NCBI GenBank assembly: GCA_037157565.1
Contig: JAZHRO010000063.1
Coordinates: forward strand, 155,484,501 to 155,548,500
Origin: Thalassia testudinum
Taxonomy: Eukaryota > Streptophyta > Magnoliopsida > Alismatales > Hydrocharitaceae
Reading direction: 5' to 3'
DNA: 64,000 nt
Shown: positions 23,541 to 35,331 of the stretch, piece by piece
Layout: the number at the start of each line of letters is the position of its first letter
Numbering within the stretch: position 1 is the stretch's first letter
The notes under the pieces: model-generated
The model's database searches: none
Told to the model about the DNA's origin: nothing
The model's input: only the letters and a program-made list of their open reading frames with translations
Program-made: the position numbers and the translations under genes

Positions 23541-24341
23541 CATTTGCCTTCTTAAGTGCTAGGGTTTTAGGGATCTGTATATCTGTAAATCCCTAACACT
23601 GACAAAAACACATTAAAAAGGCAATAAAAAATGTAATGCATACCTAACCTAATTTATGCCTAAATGCAGCCCAAAAAACCCGTTTGTGGAGTAAAATCCT
23701 AAGAGCTAGGTTTGTTTTAATGCATAGGAATGATGATAAAGTGGAGTTTATCACTCATACTTTATGGGTCTAGGCCTTGGTCTGTTTACCCGGTTACCTG
23801 GGTCTGGTCTAGTTTGCCTGATTTTGAGAGAGAAAGAAAGAGAGAGAGAATGGGGGGTTTGCCCTCTGTTGCTCTCTACACTTGGTGAAATTTGAGAGGC
23901 TTTCGCCTCTGAAGCTACTGTGCTTTGCTTGCCTCTCCTTGAGGCCTGAAGTAAAAGAGAGGCCTTTGCCTCTGTTGCTGGTTCTGAGTCACTATTGCAT
24001 TATTGAAACATTTAAGTTGACGTGGAATATTTGGTTGGATTCACTATTCATTAATTTAAGATACTTGAGCTTAATTAAAAAGGGTTAATTGGTGATTCAA
24101 ATCACCATTTTAACCGATCATTTTTTGCACATTGATATTTGAAACTTGATATATCATTTTTGAATCAATTCTGATTGTAATTGTTTATATCTATTACTTA
24201 AAATTGTGATCTTGAGACTAATTGACTAATTGCTCCCTACTTTCGACCTCAAACTTTTCTGAGTTATAAATTTAAGTGTTTAATGTGATCTTGTCCTATA
24301 CTATAACGCATTTCTTAAACATCAACGATTTCGCGTTAACA

Positions 24342-24565
24342 ATCTCTTTATTACAAAAACACAAAAAAATAAGAAAACCTAAAACCACAAAAAATAAACA
24401 AAAGCGAAGCACAGATTTCAACAAAAGCAAATGTCGCCTCCCTGTGTTCGACTCGAGACTCCCTTAGAGTGTCGATAAAAAATCTTATTTGATAACATGT
24501 TTTTGCGACTATAATGACAAGTTTCTCCTAACCCCAACTTTACGTTCATCGAAACATGTCGATCA
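24342..24565 (+). mobile_element. Right end of T5 5' LTR
   Basis: 224 bp match the last part of the T5 3' LTR (about 54067-54297): an ACAAAAACACAAAAAAATAA run, the U5 box CCTCCCTGTGTTCGACTC (24437-24454), and GATAACATGTTTTTGCGACTA close to the end. The rest of this LTR lies left of T4, outside the window. The primer binding site follows after TTT. Confidence 0.85.
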
Positions 24566-24568
24566 TTT

Positions 24569-24586
24569 TGGTGCCGTTGCCGTGGA
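24569..24586 (+). promoter_or_regulatory. T5 primer binding site (tRNA-Asp)
   Basis: TGGTGCCGTTGCCGTGGA differs at two positions from the complement of the plant tRNA-Asp 3' end (TGGCGCCGTTGCCGGGGA), the primer known for Athila. It lies three bases after the LTR end. Confidence 0.85.
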
Positions 24587-24730
24587 GGCAACGTTCTTTG
24601 ATTTTTTTCCATGTTTTTCCACCTTACCTAACTTTTATCTCACTTTTTCTTTGATCTTACTGTGATTGCGGGTACTCTTCTGAGGCGGGCCAGAAGGGTT
24701 AGATCGGAGAAAAGTGTGGATGAAGGTTTT

Positions 24731-25785
24731 GTAAGTGTACCCCCATCACCCCCACCCTAGATTTCCTTTCACTACACTAATAACTCAAACTCAAATGAAC
24801 CTAGGTGCTTTTATAAACCCTAGGATAGATTTGGTTGTTTGATTGTCACTTCACCTCACCTCACCCTTCTGTGTAAATTAAAAATAAAAAAGAAATTCTT
24901 CTCTTCTTGTGGGATTAACATAAAAGAGATACACTTAACAACCATAATTTCTAACCCTAAAGCGCACAATCACTTTGATTCTACCACTTAACCCGAGATC
25001 TAACCTATGGACTCAGTACACTTCAACATAACACACATAAGTGAGTAGAAATCTGAATAGGTCAAACATTCTTGTGTGCCTTAACAAATGGTGCAACAGG
25101 CCAATTGCTTGAACTATTTGGGTCATGCCACTTAAATTAAAAGTGATTCATCAAGTAGCTTACCACTTAGGGTTGATTTTTAGGGCTGAACCAAGCACTT
25201 CACATTTTTTTTCTAATTTCTAAAGGAATATATCATCACCAGTGCTTTCAAAACCAGGAGTGTTCTACTGAACCTTGATTGAATACACCTAAATATTACA
25301 CCCTAAAAGCAACTTAACAAGGTTAAACCCTAAAAGACACATCATCAAATAACATTGTTTGAAAACTCTGGTTGTGCACACACACACATTTGAACTAATC
25401 ATTAAGGGCACAAACCATCTAAAGGGCCCATCACATTCCAAGAGCACAATCATCCCAAGCCAAATTAAAACTAAGTAGACATTGGCCTTAAGGATTGATT
25501 CGCTCTTCAGGACTCAGATTGAGATTTTTTTCGATTAATCTGCTTCTACTGGTCCATCTAATGTCTAGCTAGGGGAGTAGCGTCAAACGACTGCAGTTGG
25601 CGGTATCAAAAGAACTGGAGGCACAAGCCAAAGGAAAAACCTTCTCCCTAGCCCCTCCCTCTAATTGGTTGGATTGACCAAATAGAAGTAGACCAAATCA
25701 TTTCTGTCATCTCAAGATGGATCCTAGGAGTCTGTAGGTCTTTAGGCTACCCACATAAGGATAGGTTTGGTTGATTGTACTGCAG
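24731..25785 (+). other. Candidate leader intron of T5
   Basis: GTAAGTG (24731) fits a plant 5' splice site, and TTGATTGTACTGCAG ending at 25785 fits a 3' splice site. Between them lie 1055 bp without a coding frame. T6 (27606 to about 28651) and T7 (34254-35293) have homologous sites, nearly equal lengths and a homologous filling. In T5 the downstream exon begins the Tyr/Pro-rich frame. Splicing is inferred from sequence only. Confidence 0.5.
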
Positions 25786-25880
25786 GGCACCTTTCCGCTT
25801 TTGTTTTCCCTTCTACTGTACTTTGTATCCTTCCACATCCTACACGCATTTCCCATCCTACCCTCCGACCACTACCTATC
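25786..25880 (+). pseudogene. T5 unknown protein, N-terminal part
   Basis: An open frame (an ATG at 25775 is available upstream) encodes a short Tyr/Pro/Ser/Thr-rich stretch. It is cut at 25880 by T6 and resumes in the same frame after 49420, beyond one TSD copy. I do not recognise the protein. T8 encodes a similar Tyr/Pro-rich N-terminus on the minus strand near 63900. See the entry at 49416-51069. Confidence 0.6.
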
Positions 25881-26177
25881 TTATGAACACACATGAATTC
25901 ATGATAAATTGCTTATTTATGATAGTTCGTAGGCTTAGCATTGCATATCATGTTATAAATATTGCATAACATCCATTGCATGGCATTTAAGATAGTTGTA
26001 TATTAATTCCTTGATTTTAAATGACCAGGAGGCAATGTGACATCCTTACGAACTTCGGATGAAAAATCTGACTGTACGGATGGATCTGAAGCGATGATCG
26101 CAATTCGACAATGTAGAAATCACCTCGATCCGAGCACCGTGGCATCCTCTACAGGCAATGAAGGGTGGATGGTCCAG

Positions 26178-26197
26178 ATGGTGCCACGTGGCACCAT
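26178..26197 (+). promoter_or_regulatory. Palindrome with G-box core (T6 5' LTR)
   Basis: ATGGTGCCAC is followed by its exact reverse complement, giving a 20-bp palindrome centred on CACGTG, the plant G-box. It extends to 30 bp in the 3' LTR (48128-48157). Confidence 0.7.
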
Positions 26198-26335
26198 ATG
26201 GAGTGCCCAATGCCACCTGCCACTTCTCCAAAGGCCAATCATCAAGTGATCTTAGCCGTTGGATGAGAATCCAACGGTTGAGAGCTCGCCCTCCCTACAT
26301 AGCTACGGCTCTTCCTTACGATGCATTGGCAGACT

Positions 26336-26388
26336 TGGCGCAATGGTGGGAGCGACGGTTCTCATGGGAGGGGAGTAGGCTCGAATCC
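26336..26388 (+). ncRNA. tRNA-like A-box/B-box module (T6 5' LTR)
   Basis: TGGCGCAATGG (26336-26346) equals the A-box of typical plant tRNA-Trp-like D arms. GGCTCGAATCC (26378-26388) is a B-box with one change. The spacing is 42 bp. The 3' LTR copy has a perfect B-box. Confidence 0.6.
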
Positions 26389-26731
26389 CTGCAACCACCC
26401 CCAATTCTCAAATCGGTCGAGCAGCACCACACGCAAGCAGCAGCGGTAGCACAACACGCACGCGTACGCCAGCATGCACACCAGCAGGACGCCATGCAAT
26501 CTGCATGCATGATGGGAGGCAGCGCAGCACGGGCGCAAGGGCGGTTGGTACCAACTTTCAGTGACAGCTGGGCTGACCTACAGCGACGCTTACAGCCGTC
26601 GCTACTTCATTGCAAGCCAACAAAGCCAGCTAAGGGCATGAGCCAATGTGAGCTATCTACAACAACATTTTCTGCGATGGTCTGGAGGTCGCTAAAGGTC
26701 CGTTACCCATTTTTAGCCTCTTCTCCTCCAC

Positions 26732-26739
26732 TATAAAAG
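26732..26739 (+). promoter_or_regulatory. TATA box of T6 5' LTR
   Basis: CTCCACTATAAAAGGACC: a strong plant TATA box, conserved at 48694-48701 in the 3' LTR. It lies about 390 bp downstream of the tRNA-like module. Confidence 0.75.
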
Positions 26740-27440
26740 GACCTACACCCCCTCCCTTCCAAGCCATCTCTACCTACTCTACTCCCACCTATTCCCAAGC
26801 TCTAGTAAGCCTACCAACGCTCCATTAGAGCTTGTTCTCAAGCTCCCAAGGTTCCTGTTATTGTAGGGAACCTCTGGCCCACCAAATACTCCTCTAACTT
26901 CCCATTCCCCTTCATAGGTCGCCTTGGAGCCATCCTCCCACCTCCATTCTGGTAGCAGATCATCTCCATCTTATTACCTCCATTTCAGAGCCACGCAGAA
27001 GCTTTCCTCAACCCAACGTCCTCCGGCACCACACCTCCGTCATCCCTCTCCTCACCTCCTTTGTTCGAGCTTCCGCCAGGTGCTGTCGTCTCGCAGGACA
27101 ACTGATTCGAAAGATTTCCTCTCACCCGCCTCTCTTTTTCCACTTTCATCGTTGATTATAATAGACATTATTGCAATACATCACATTTGATTCCATCTCT
27201 ATCTTGTGATTGCTTGTCTTTTATTTCAAAAACCCAAAAAAATAACAAAACCCTAAAACTCCAAAAAGAAACAAATCAAAGCACGGTTTGCACTTAAAGT
27301 AAATGTCACCTCCCTGTGTTCGACCCGGGACTCCCTTGGAGTTTCGGTATAAATTTTATCTGATCGACATGTTTTGCAACTACGAAGATGGGCTACTTGT
27401 AACCTCGATTTCTAACATGCGAAACACGCTACGACCATTT

Positions 27441-27458
27441 TGGCACCGCTGCCGAGGA
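27441..27458 (+). promoter_or_regulatory. T6 primer binding site (tRNA-Asp)
   Basis: TGGCACCGCTGCCGAGGA differs at three positions (all transitions) from the tRNA-Asp complement. It lies three bases after the 5' LTR. Confidence 0.85.
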
Positions 27459-27605
27459 GACAATGGAATTTACTTTATTATTTATTGCATTTCTTTGCAT
27501 TTACATAGCACTAACCCTACTTGTCTTTGATCTACTATCTTGCAGGTACCCTAACATGGAGATCCAAGTGCGGTAGATTGGAGTAAAGTGCGGGTAGAGT
27601 ACTCT

Positions 27606-28651
27606 GTAAGTGTCCCCCACATTCCCCCCCACTAGTTCATTTCGCCACACTCAAAACCAAGACCTAATCTACTTAGGTGTTTGCATAAACCCTAGGATAG
27701 AATTGTTTGTCTTGTTTGCCACCTTCATCCACCTCACCCCAACATTTAAAAAAGAAAAGAAAAACAGAGATACTTTGTGTGGGACGAATCAATATACACA
27801 TTCTATATACCCACATTTGAGGCACATAATCAAACTTGATTTTCATCTACTCAACCAGGCTTTCGACCTATGGACCCGGTACATGAATTCAACACATAAA
27901 AGAGTAGAAATCATATTAGGTTAACCACCTTTTTGTGTGCCTTAATCGGTAGTGCATTTGAGCTGATTGATTGAATTGTTTGGGCCGCACCACCTAATCT
28001 AAAAGAGGTTCATTTTTTAGCTACCCCATAAGATTCAATAACTAGGTCAAGCCAGGCACTCCATATTTTTCTTGATTTCTAAAGGAAAATACTTGAACAC
28101 GTGCTTTCAAAAATGAACTTCATTTGCCTCACAAAACTTGGTTGAAAACACCTAATATTTGGATCCTAAAAGCTATTAAGCAAGATTCAAACCCTAAAAC
28201 TCACCTCATCATTAATAATCTTGCCTGAAAACCTCTTGGTTGTGCACGCTTACATGTTCTCAAATAAATCATTAAGGGCACAACCCATTAAGGGCCCATC
28301 ACATTCCAAAGCACCAATTTCCCAAACCTAACTAAAATCAATTAGACGTTGGCCCTAAGGATTCATTCGCTCGTCGGGATCCAGATTGAGATCATTCACG
28401 ACTAACCTACTTATACTAGTCAATCTGATGTCTAGCTAGGGGAGTATCATCAAATGACCACGGCTGGGGGGTACACTAAGAACCAGAGGCACAAGCCAAA
28501 GGAAGAACCTTCTCCCCAGTCCGTCCTTCAACTGGTTGGATTGCCTAGACATAAGTAGAGTAAATCATCCATAATCTTAGGATGGATTCTAAGAGTCAGT
28601 AGACCTTAGGCTACCCCATCTAAGGATAGGCTTGTATTCTTGTGCTGCAAG
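27606..28651 (+). other. Candidate leader intron of T6
   Basis: The 5' site GTAAGTG (27606) is intact. At the 3' site TGCTGCAAG the CAG of T7 has become CAA, leaving an AG one base on. About 1046 bp lie between them, homologous to the T5 and T7 leaders. The gag ATG follows at 28692. Confidence 0.45.
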
Positions 28652-28691
28652 GTTCCCTCTTTTCCCCGTCCTTCTGACTTCCTTCCAGTAT

Positions 28692-30560
28692 ATGCTTGGG
28701 AGGAGGTCATTGAGCCCTAGATTCGAAGGACCTTTAGACCATTCTAGGAGGAAAAGGTTGAGCTATAGCCAAGTAGATCCCATGGTTAATCAACAACTAC
28801 CTCCCCCGCCTCCGAACCAACAGGAGCTGATTCAAAGGCAGTTGGAAGAATTGCAACAGATGCAGCAATGGTTCCAACATATGCATGGTCAAGGCGCTCG
28901 GCCCTTGAAGGATTTTTATGATCCTTCAGGCTATGGAGAATGTCTCGGCGTCATGATTCCCGCCAAAGACATAGAAATCAAGCCCCAAGTCTTAAGTTTG
29001 ATTAAGCATTTCCATGGGCTTGGCTCAGAGGACCCATTCCAGCACCTGGAGGATCTAACCACTTCGGTTCAGACCACCAGAGCAAGGAATGTGAATAAAG
29101 AGCAAATGATCATGAGGCTTTTCCCCCACTCTCTCAAGGATAAGGCCGCACATTGGTACCGAACTATATAAAGGCTGATTGAAACTTGGGCTACTCATAA
29201 ATCAACTTTCTTGGAGAAATTCTTCCCTAACGGAAGGACCAATGCCTTGCGACGGGTGATTGCCACTTTCACCTAACGGCCGGGGGAACCGTTTCATGGT
29301 GCCTGGGACTGATTCCAGGAACTTTTGAGGAAGTGTCCGAAATGACAACTCGTGAAGATTTTCTATCACAGGTTGGTTGAACAACTCCGTAATCATGTGG
29401 ATGCTTCCTGCAGAGCCAATTTGTTCAACAGGGATGTAGATAGTGCATACGACCTATTTGAAAAAATGAGCAAGACTCAATTAATCACACCCCCATGGAT
29501 GTATTCAACCGGTCCCAACAACCTACGTCAAGTGCTAATGAGATCCAGGATTCTCATTCATTTAGCATGGAATTAATTTGTAATAAACTGGATAAAATGG
29601 ACTTGGTTGCTAAGAGAATAGAAGAATGGATGTCTGATAATTCAGGAAACACTTCTATACCTACTCAATCCTAGAATTTAGGATTCCATTCCTCATGAAT
29701 TCCTATGGGGTGAAAATTCATGAACGAACTCGATTCGGCTCAACCTATAAGCTAGGATTTCCTGGAACCTTATGGGTTCCAAACTGGGGCCTTTGATCCT
29801 AGTTTTTTTGATCCTTCCTTCTCTCCATCCTCGTCTTATGAGGATGCTTATGAAATGTAGGAGAATGTTAGGTCCAACCCGTATTCCAGCACTTTTAACT
29901 CGGGATGGAGGAACCACCCCAACTTCTCTCGGAAATATCAGGGGCAACAGACCCAATCTCAACCCAGCAACTATGCATCTCAAAAACCTATGGGTCAGGG
30001 TCAAGTATACACCCAGTTGCCCCCAAGACCGGTTAATCAGCCATCTTGGAATGCCCAACAATCTGTAGGGCAGGCTGATTTAAATCAGCAGATGGTGGAA
30101 ATGTAAGGGTCCATGCTTCAGCTTATGCAACAAATGAATACATCCTTGGATAACTTGCAATCCGGGTTAATTACTAACACCCGACAACCCGGATCCCTGC
30201 CATCTCAGCCCGTACCCAACCTGCGTAATGTGCAAAATTAGGGTAATAGAGCCCAAGGGTACGGGAATCAAAGGGACCCACAGGTGCATGCTCAGGTTGA
30301 GCAGGGTCCCTCATCTTCTTCTTCTGGTTACATGACCAACCAAGGCTCTCCAATCTTCACTAATCCACCTCAAGACCCAAACCCTTATGCCTCTACAAAC
30401 TCTGTCACTTTGAGAAGTGAAAAGCAAACCCAAAACCTTGAATTACCCTCTAGAAGTTAAAACCCTGGGGAGCTTGAGAAAGAGAAGGAGGAGGTTGAAG
30501 AAGACAATAAGGCTCAGGAACCGAAAATTGATAATACCACCCATATCCCGTTCCCTGAGG
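28692..30560 (+). pseudogene. gag: T6 gag
   Basis: The start at 28692 gives M-L-G-R-R-S-L. A Gln-rich segment follows, then KDFYDPSGYGE, LSLIKHFHGLGSEDPFQHLEDLTT (about 28990-29065) and MRLFPHSLKDKAAHWYRTI, the conserved capsid region of Athila gag. It is open to the stop at 29169 (540 bp). Later parts remain readable (LRNHVDASC at about 29380; NPGWRNHPNF homology near 29900) but are split by stops at 29274, 29340 and others and by a frameshift near 29480. There is no zinc knuckle. The family role is particle assembly. Confidence 0.88.
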
Positions 30561-31340
30561 CCCTATTGAAAACTAGGAAGAAGAAAACCATAGACAGCAA
30601 CGAGGAGCTCTTGAATTTACTCAAGAGTGTAGAGATAAATATTTCACTCCTCGATGCTATTAAGCACATCCTTGCTTACACTAAATTCTTGAAAGAACTA
30701 TGTACCCAAAAGCGTAAGTCGAGAGAACCCTCTCCGAGGAAGGTGATTCTCTCTGAGTAGGCAAGTTTTGTGATCCTGCATCACCTTCCTTAAAAGAAGA
30801 AAGATCCAGGTGCCCCCTTGATCTCATGCATTATTGGGGAATATACTTTTTATAGGACACTATTGGACCTAGGTGCATCTATCAACCTAATCCCAACTTC
30901 CATTTATGAGAGGTTTGGGTTAGGTGAACTCAGGCCAACCTCAGTAACGCTACAATTAGGGGAACGATCGGTCACCACACCGAGAGGCATTATTGAGGAT
31001 GTAATTGTCAAGGTCAAGGATTTCTATTTTCTTGTAGATTTCCTTGTCCTTGACATGGATGTACCTAATGATTTGAGGAACATACCCATCATTCTAGGGC
31101 ATCCATTCCTAGCTACCGCCAAGGCCAACATAAACTGTGAAAGCGATAGTATGGAGATTGCCTTTAGGGATAAGAAATTAACTCTGGATATTTTTAAGGC
31201 GATAAGAGGATTTGAAGATTGTGGATTCATTAAGGAGCTCGAGGATCAGGATCTTGAGACTTGTATGACAATCAGTGCACTCGAGGACTCCACCAGCTTT
31301 AGCGAACCCAACCCACAACCCAGCTCCATGGTAGACTAGC
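30561..31340 (+). pseudogene. T6 aspartic protease
   Basis: The linker with NEELLNLLKSVEINI is in frame, without the stop seen in T3 and T4. A TAG near 30758 and a frameshift near 30795 precede the protease, which is open from 30818 to 31339. Its active site D-L-G-A-S (Asp at 30866-30868) is intact, as are LIPTSIYERFGLGEL and VTLQLGERSVTTPRG; the later motif reads ILGHPFLATAKA (R to H). It is one of two protease domains in the window with an intact catalytic triplet. Confidence 0.85.
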
Positions 31341-32423
31341 CACATCCTGAAAGGCTATTGATTTTGTTCATTCCCAGCCTCTTCCACTGGATCGTCCTGA
31401 TGAATCTTCATCACCATCCTCCCTACCTTCTATTCTAAACCCACCCCAGCTAGAATTAAAGCCATTGTCCAAAAATTTGAAATGAGTTTTTAGGACTTGA
31501 AAACATGCTCCCTGTGATTATTAGTACTGATTTGACTAAGGAGGAAGAATCAAGGTTAATTAAGGTCCTTAAAGATAACAAGGAGGCAATTGGTTGGACC
31601 ATCCACGACCTTAGGGGGATCGAGCCATCTTATTGTAATCATCGTATTTTCATGGAAGATGGATCCCGCCCTTCCTACGAAATGCAAAGGAGACTAAACT
31701 CGAATATGCGAGAAGTGGTCAAGAAAGAGATAATCAAGTGGCTCAATGCTAGGATTATTTACCCAATCTCAGATAGTCCGTGGGCTAGCCCCGTTCAAAT
31801 TATACCCAAGAAGGCGGGAATAACCGTTATGACTAATGAGAAAGGGGAAACCTTCACCACTCGTTTAGCTTCTTCTTGGAGTCTGTATTGACTATAGGAA
31901 GCTGAACACAGACACTAAAAAGGATCACTTTCCCTTGCCATTCATCGATCAAATACTCGAAAGGTTAGCTGGGCAAAAATATTTTTGCTTCCTAGATGGT
32001 TATTCGGGATATAACCAAGTCCCTATCCATCCCAAAGACCAGGAAAAGATAACTTTCACATGTCCCTACAGAACTTTTGCATTCTGTAGAATGCCATTCG
32101 AGCTTTGCAATGTGCCTGCAACTTTTCAAAGGTGCATGTTGGCCATCTTTTCTGACATAGTGGGAGATTGTCTTGAGGTGTTCGTGGATGATTTCTCCAA
32201 TTTTGGAGATTCTTTTGAGTCTTTCCTGGCTAGCCTGGAATTGATCCTTCAGAGATTCATCAAAACACGACTGGTCCTTAGCTGGGAAAAGAGCCACTTT
32301 ATAACTCAGGAAGGCATTGTCTTGGGTCATGTGGTCACTAGTTGAGGTATTGAAGTTGATAGAACTAAAGTGGATGCTATCTCTAGAATTCCTCCACCCA
32401 CATCCGTAAAACAGATTTTCTCC
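31341..32423 (+). pseudogene. T6 reverse transcriptase, left part
   Basis: RT runs from AIGWTIHDLRGIEPSYCNHRIF (about 31589) through QRRLNSNMREVVKKEI, IIPKKAGITV and FCFLDGYSGYNQV to FVDDFSNFG (32181 onward), where Met of FMDD is Val but both Asp remain. One base is missing near 31885 and a TGA occurs at 32343. The reading ends at 32423 in the connection segment (P-P-T-S-V-K-Q-I), where T7 is inserted; the rest resumes at 44473. Confidence 0.88.
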
Positions 32424-34087
32424 TGACGTGCATACATTTGATTAACCTAAAATGTCTATTAATGCATGCTCTTAGTGTTACAATATCATCATACATTGTA
32501 AATAGTGCATAACATGCATAATCATGCATTTAGATTAAGTTGTAAAAATTGTACAGTAATTGTCTCCTTTTAATGGTCAAGGATAGGGCGACTTTTTATC
32601 GGGGCCTCAGATCGAAGATCCAACCATACGGATTTGATCAAGGCGACGATTGGAGCTCAACAACTCCAAGATTGCCCTAATCAGACATCCATAGCACCAG
32701 ATAGAGATCGAGGAACCCTAAAGATCAAGGGCCAAGATGGTGTTAATCCACACCTCAGATGACAAATTTGACCACATGGATGGATTTAGATTGACGATCG
32801 TAGCCTAACGGCATGAAAATCTGTTCAATCAGACACCCGTGGCACCATCCACAATACTTAGAAGATGGACGGCTAAGATGGCACCATGTGGCACCATCTC
32901 AGCCACCCAACCAACCTCAAGGAACCGCAACTGCCTTTCCTTCTTCACCTACCCACTCTATCTCAACCGTTAGATGCTCATCCAATGGTCGTGAAGCCAC
33001 GCGCACAAAACAAGCACGCGACCCCCAAAAGCACCTACAGCACGTTGGTTGAGTGCACTATGCAAGAAGAGAAGACGCGTGTTAAAGCCACAAGCACTTC
33101 AAATTGGAGAGTGGGTGAGTGGGCGCGTAGGCAAGCAGAGCTGTGAGATGGAGATCGTGCGACGCTAAGCGACCGATAGTGCCCACGCGCGATCAGATGC
33201 ACAACGCTGACGCGAGATCACATGCAGGCACGTGGCGTGAGCGGGGATTGTTTAAGCCATCCGATCTCTTGATCAGATGGCTGTAAGCACGCGGACGTGT
33301 GCGTGCATTGTGTGATGCGGAGGCGAGGAGGCACACGGCGCACGCACATGAAGGCCACGTTCAGGCCTTTAGTGACGGATTTATCCATCACTAAAGGTCC
33401 TGAATTAATGTTTTTCAAATTGTAATGACCAAAATGCCCCCACTTCTTCCAACTATAAGAGGAGACCCCCTCTATGCAAATTTCTCGTCCCTTCCTTCTC
33501 TTCTCTCCCTCTCCAAAGATCAAGAGAAGCTTGTCCCACACCCGGGATGCTCCTCAAGAGATAAAATCAATTTTTTGCCCCTATTCTGGAAGCGGATCCC
33601 ACGACGACGATGACATGCTTCCTTGTTCCTGTTCCTTCTGCTTCGACCTCCTTCTTCCCGCTCCATTCCTTGTCTTCCAGGCGTCGTCTCATTCGACTCG
33701 TCCTCCAAGCAATCGTCGAGGAGTATAACTTCTCTCTCCCATTCCTTTTTCCTACTTTTTGGAGTAGAATTTTCCTACTTTCTAGTGTAATTTCTTGCTT
33801 TCTTAGATGTACAAACATTTTACAACTTCAAGTGGATGCTTTCTCTCTCTCTCTCTCTTTCTCTGATTGTTTATATTGATTCCTTTGCATTGTAATTACT
33901 CTGCTCTTTAAACAGAAGCAAAAAAATATAATTGCGAATTTTAATCGACGTAGCTTCCCTGAGTTCGACCTGGGATTTCTATTCCAGTATAAATTTTATT
34001 TGTTGAACCTGAGTTCTTCGCTATTCAAACTATAATGACAAGCTTTTAAAACCAAATCCGATAGCGTAGTCCTCCGACGTTTCAACA
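32424..34087 (+). mobile_element. T7 5' LTR
   Basis: 1664 bp starting TGACGTGCATAC (TGATATGCATAC in the 3' copy) and ending ...CGTTTCAACA. It contains a degenerate G-box palindrome (about 32877-32901), two long inverted repeats (near 32965 and 33360-33404), a weakened TATA (TATAAGAG, 33454), a CT run (about 33840-33870) and a U5 box (33952-33975). Confidence 0.9.
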
Positions 34088-34090
34088 TTT

Positions 34091-34108
34091 TGGCACCATT
34101 GCCGGGGA
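34091..34108 (+). promoter_or_regulatory. T7 primer binding site (tRNA-Asp)
   Basis: TGGCACCATTGCCGGGGA has two G-to-A changes from the tRNA-Asp complement. It lies three bases after the 5' LTR. Confidence 0.87.
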
Positions 34109-34253
34109 GGCAATGATTTTCCAATCTTCTTTCCACATTTCACGCACTTTATTGTTTTCTAACTTGCTTTCTCTTGTGTCTATTATTTTGCAGAGACCTC
34201 TATCAAGGAATCGTCAAGTGGTAGATCGGAGTAAAGTGCAGTTGAAGATGGCT

Positions 34254-35293
34254 GTAAGTGCTCCCCATTCTTCCCCCCTCCATAGATTTCATTTGTCACA
34301 TTAAATTCAAATTCCAATTAACCTAGGTGTTTGCATAAATCCTAGGATTAGTTTGGTTGTTCGGATTTCCACTCACACTCACATTTCACCCTCGCTTATA
34401 TGACAAAAAAACAAAAAGATAAATTTGTGGGGTAATCTTCAACATACACACAACATACACCCACATTCAAGGCACTTAACCTACTTGATTTTCTTTTACT
34501 CAACCGGATTCTGATCTGTGGAACCAGTACACACAAATCAACAGATAAAAGAGTAGAAATCATTCTAGGTTAACCATTTCTGTGTGCCTAACCTAGTGGT
34601 GCAGTTGTGGTTAATTGTTTGAGTTGTTTAGGCCACACCACTCAACCTAAAATCAACTCACCATGTAGCTTCCTCTTAGGGTTTTCAATCTAGGTTCCTA
34701 CCAGGCACTCCACTTTATTTCTGGTTTTAAAGGAAAGCAATCTTCACCCATGCTTGAAAACCTAGTCTGCCTCAAACTTGATTGAAATCAACCTAATTCT
34801 AAACCATAAAAGCTACTTAAGCAAGATTTGAACATTAAAATCTACGCATCACAAATAATCTTGCTTGAAAACCTTGGTTGTGCATGCACTTACACATACT
34901 CAATCAATTATTAAGGGCACAACCCATTTTAATGGCCCACCACATTCCATAAGCACTACAATCCCAAGCCTCAATAAAATCAAGTAGACATTGGCTTTAA
35001 GGACTGATTTGCTCTTCGAGGCCTAGTCTAAGATTGTTTACGATTAACCTACTTATACTGATTAATCTGATGTTTAGCTCGGGGAGTAGCGTTAAACGAT
35101 CACGGTTGGGGGGTACACTAGGAACCGGAGGTGCAAGTCGAAGGAAGAACCTTCTCTCCAGTCCCTCCTTCTAACTGGTTGGATTGAGCAGACACAAGTA
35201 GAGTAAATTGTTTATAATCTTAAGGCAGGTTCTGGGAGTCTGTAGATCCTTAGGCTACCCACTTAACGACAGGCTTGTTTTGTTGTGCTGCAG
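34254..35293 (+). other. Candidate leader intron of T7
   Basis: GTAAGTG (34254) and TTTTGTTGTGCTGCAG (ending 35293), with a T-rich tract before the AG, give the best donor/acceptor pair of the three leaders. The 1040 bp between hold no coding frame. An ATGGCT sits directly before the donor. The gag ATG is at 35332. Confidence 0.5.
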
Positions 35294-35331
35294 GGTCCTT
35301 ATCCACAGTCTTTCCAACCTTTTCCTAGTTT

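Larger units (their letters stand above)
21565..23753 (-). mobile_element. S1: solo LTR nested in T4 LTR
   Basis: A 2189-bp unit starts TGATAA and ends TTATCA, and is flanked by a perfect 5-bp duplication CTCAT (21560-21564 and 23754-23758). Removing it restores homology between the T4 and T1 LTRs. No gag, pol, primer binding site or second LTR is inside, so it is a solo LTR left by LTR-LTR recombination. Orientation is minus, because the U5-like box (CCTCCTTGGACGACCC on the minus strand, about 21670-21686) lies near the left end. Confidence 0.88.
19587..24341 (+). mobile_element. T4 3' LTR, split by solo LTR S1
   Basis: The LTR begins TGATGGGAAC after the polypurine tract at 19586 and ends ...CGCGTTAACA at 24341. 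Without S1 and one 5-bp duplication it is about 2.56 kb, close to the 2.78 kb of the related T1 LTR. A TATA-like TATTTAAG lies at 20533-20540 and a U5 box at 24232-24250. GC-rich frames at about 20510-21430 look like LTR sequence, not genes. The sequence just after 24341 is the right end of a T5 LTR, so T4 is inserted in the 5' LTR of T5. Confidence 0.85.
25881..27437 (+). mobile_element. T6 5' LTR
   Basis: The 1557-bp copy matches the 3' LTR (47836-49415) over its length with many point differences. It holds a G-box palindrome (26178-26197), an inverted repeat CCGTTGGAT/ATCCAACGG (26255-26276), a tRNA-like module (26336-26388), a TATA box (26732-26739) and a U5 box (27308-27335), and ends ...ACGACCA. 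Confidence 0.92.

Noticed and set aside
26158..26736. 192-codon frame across the T6 5' LTR (and a 136-codon minus-strand frame in the 3' LTR)
   Set aside because: The frame is not open in the other LTR copy, and the region carries promoter-like elements (G-box palindrome, tRNA-like module, TATA).
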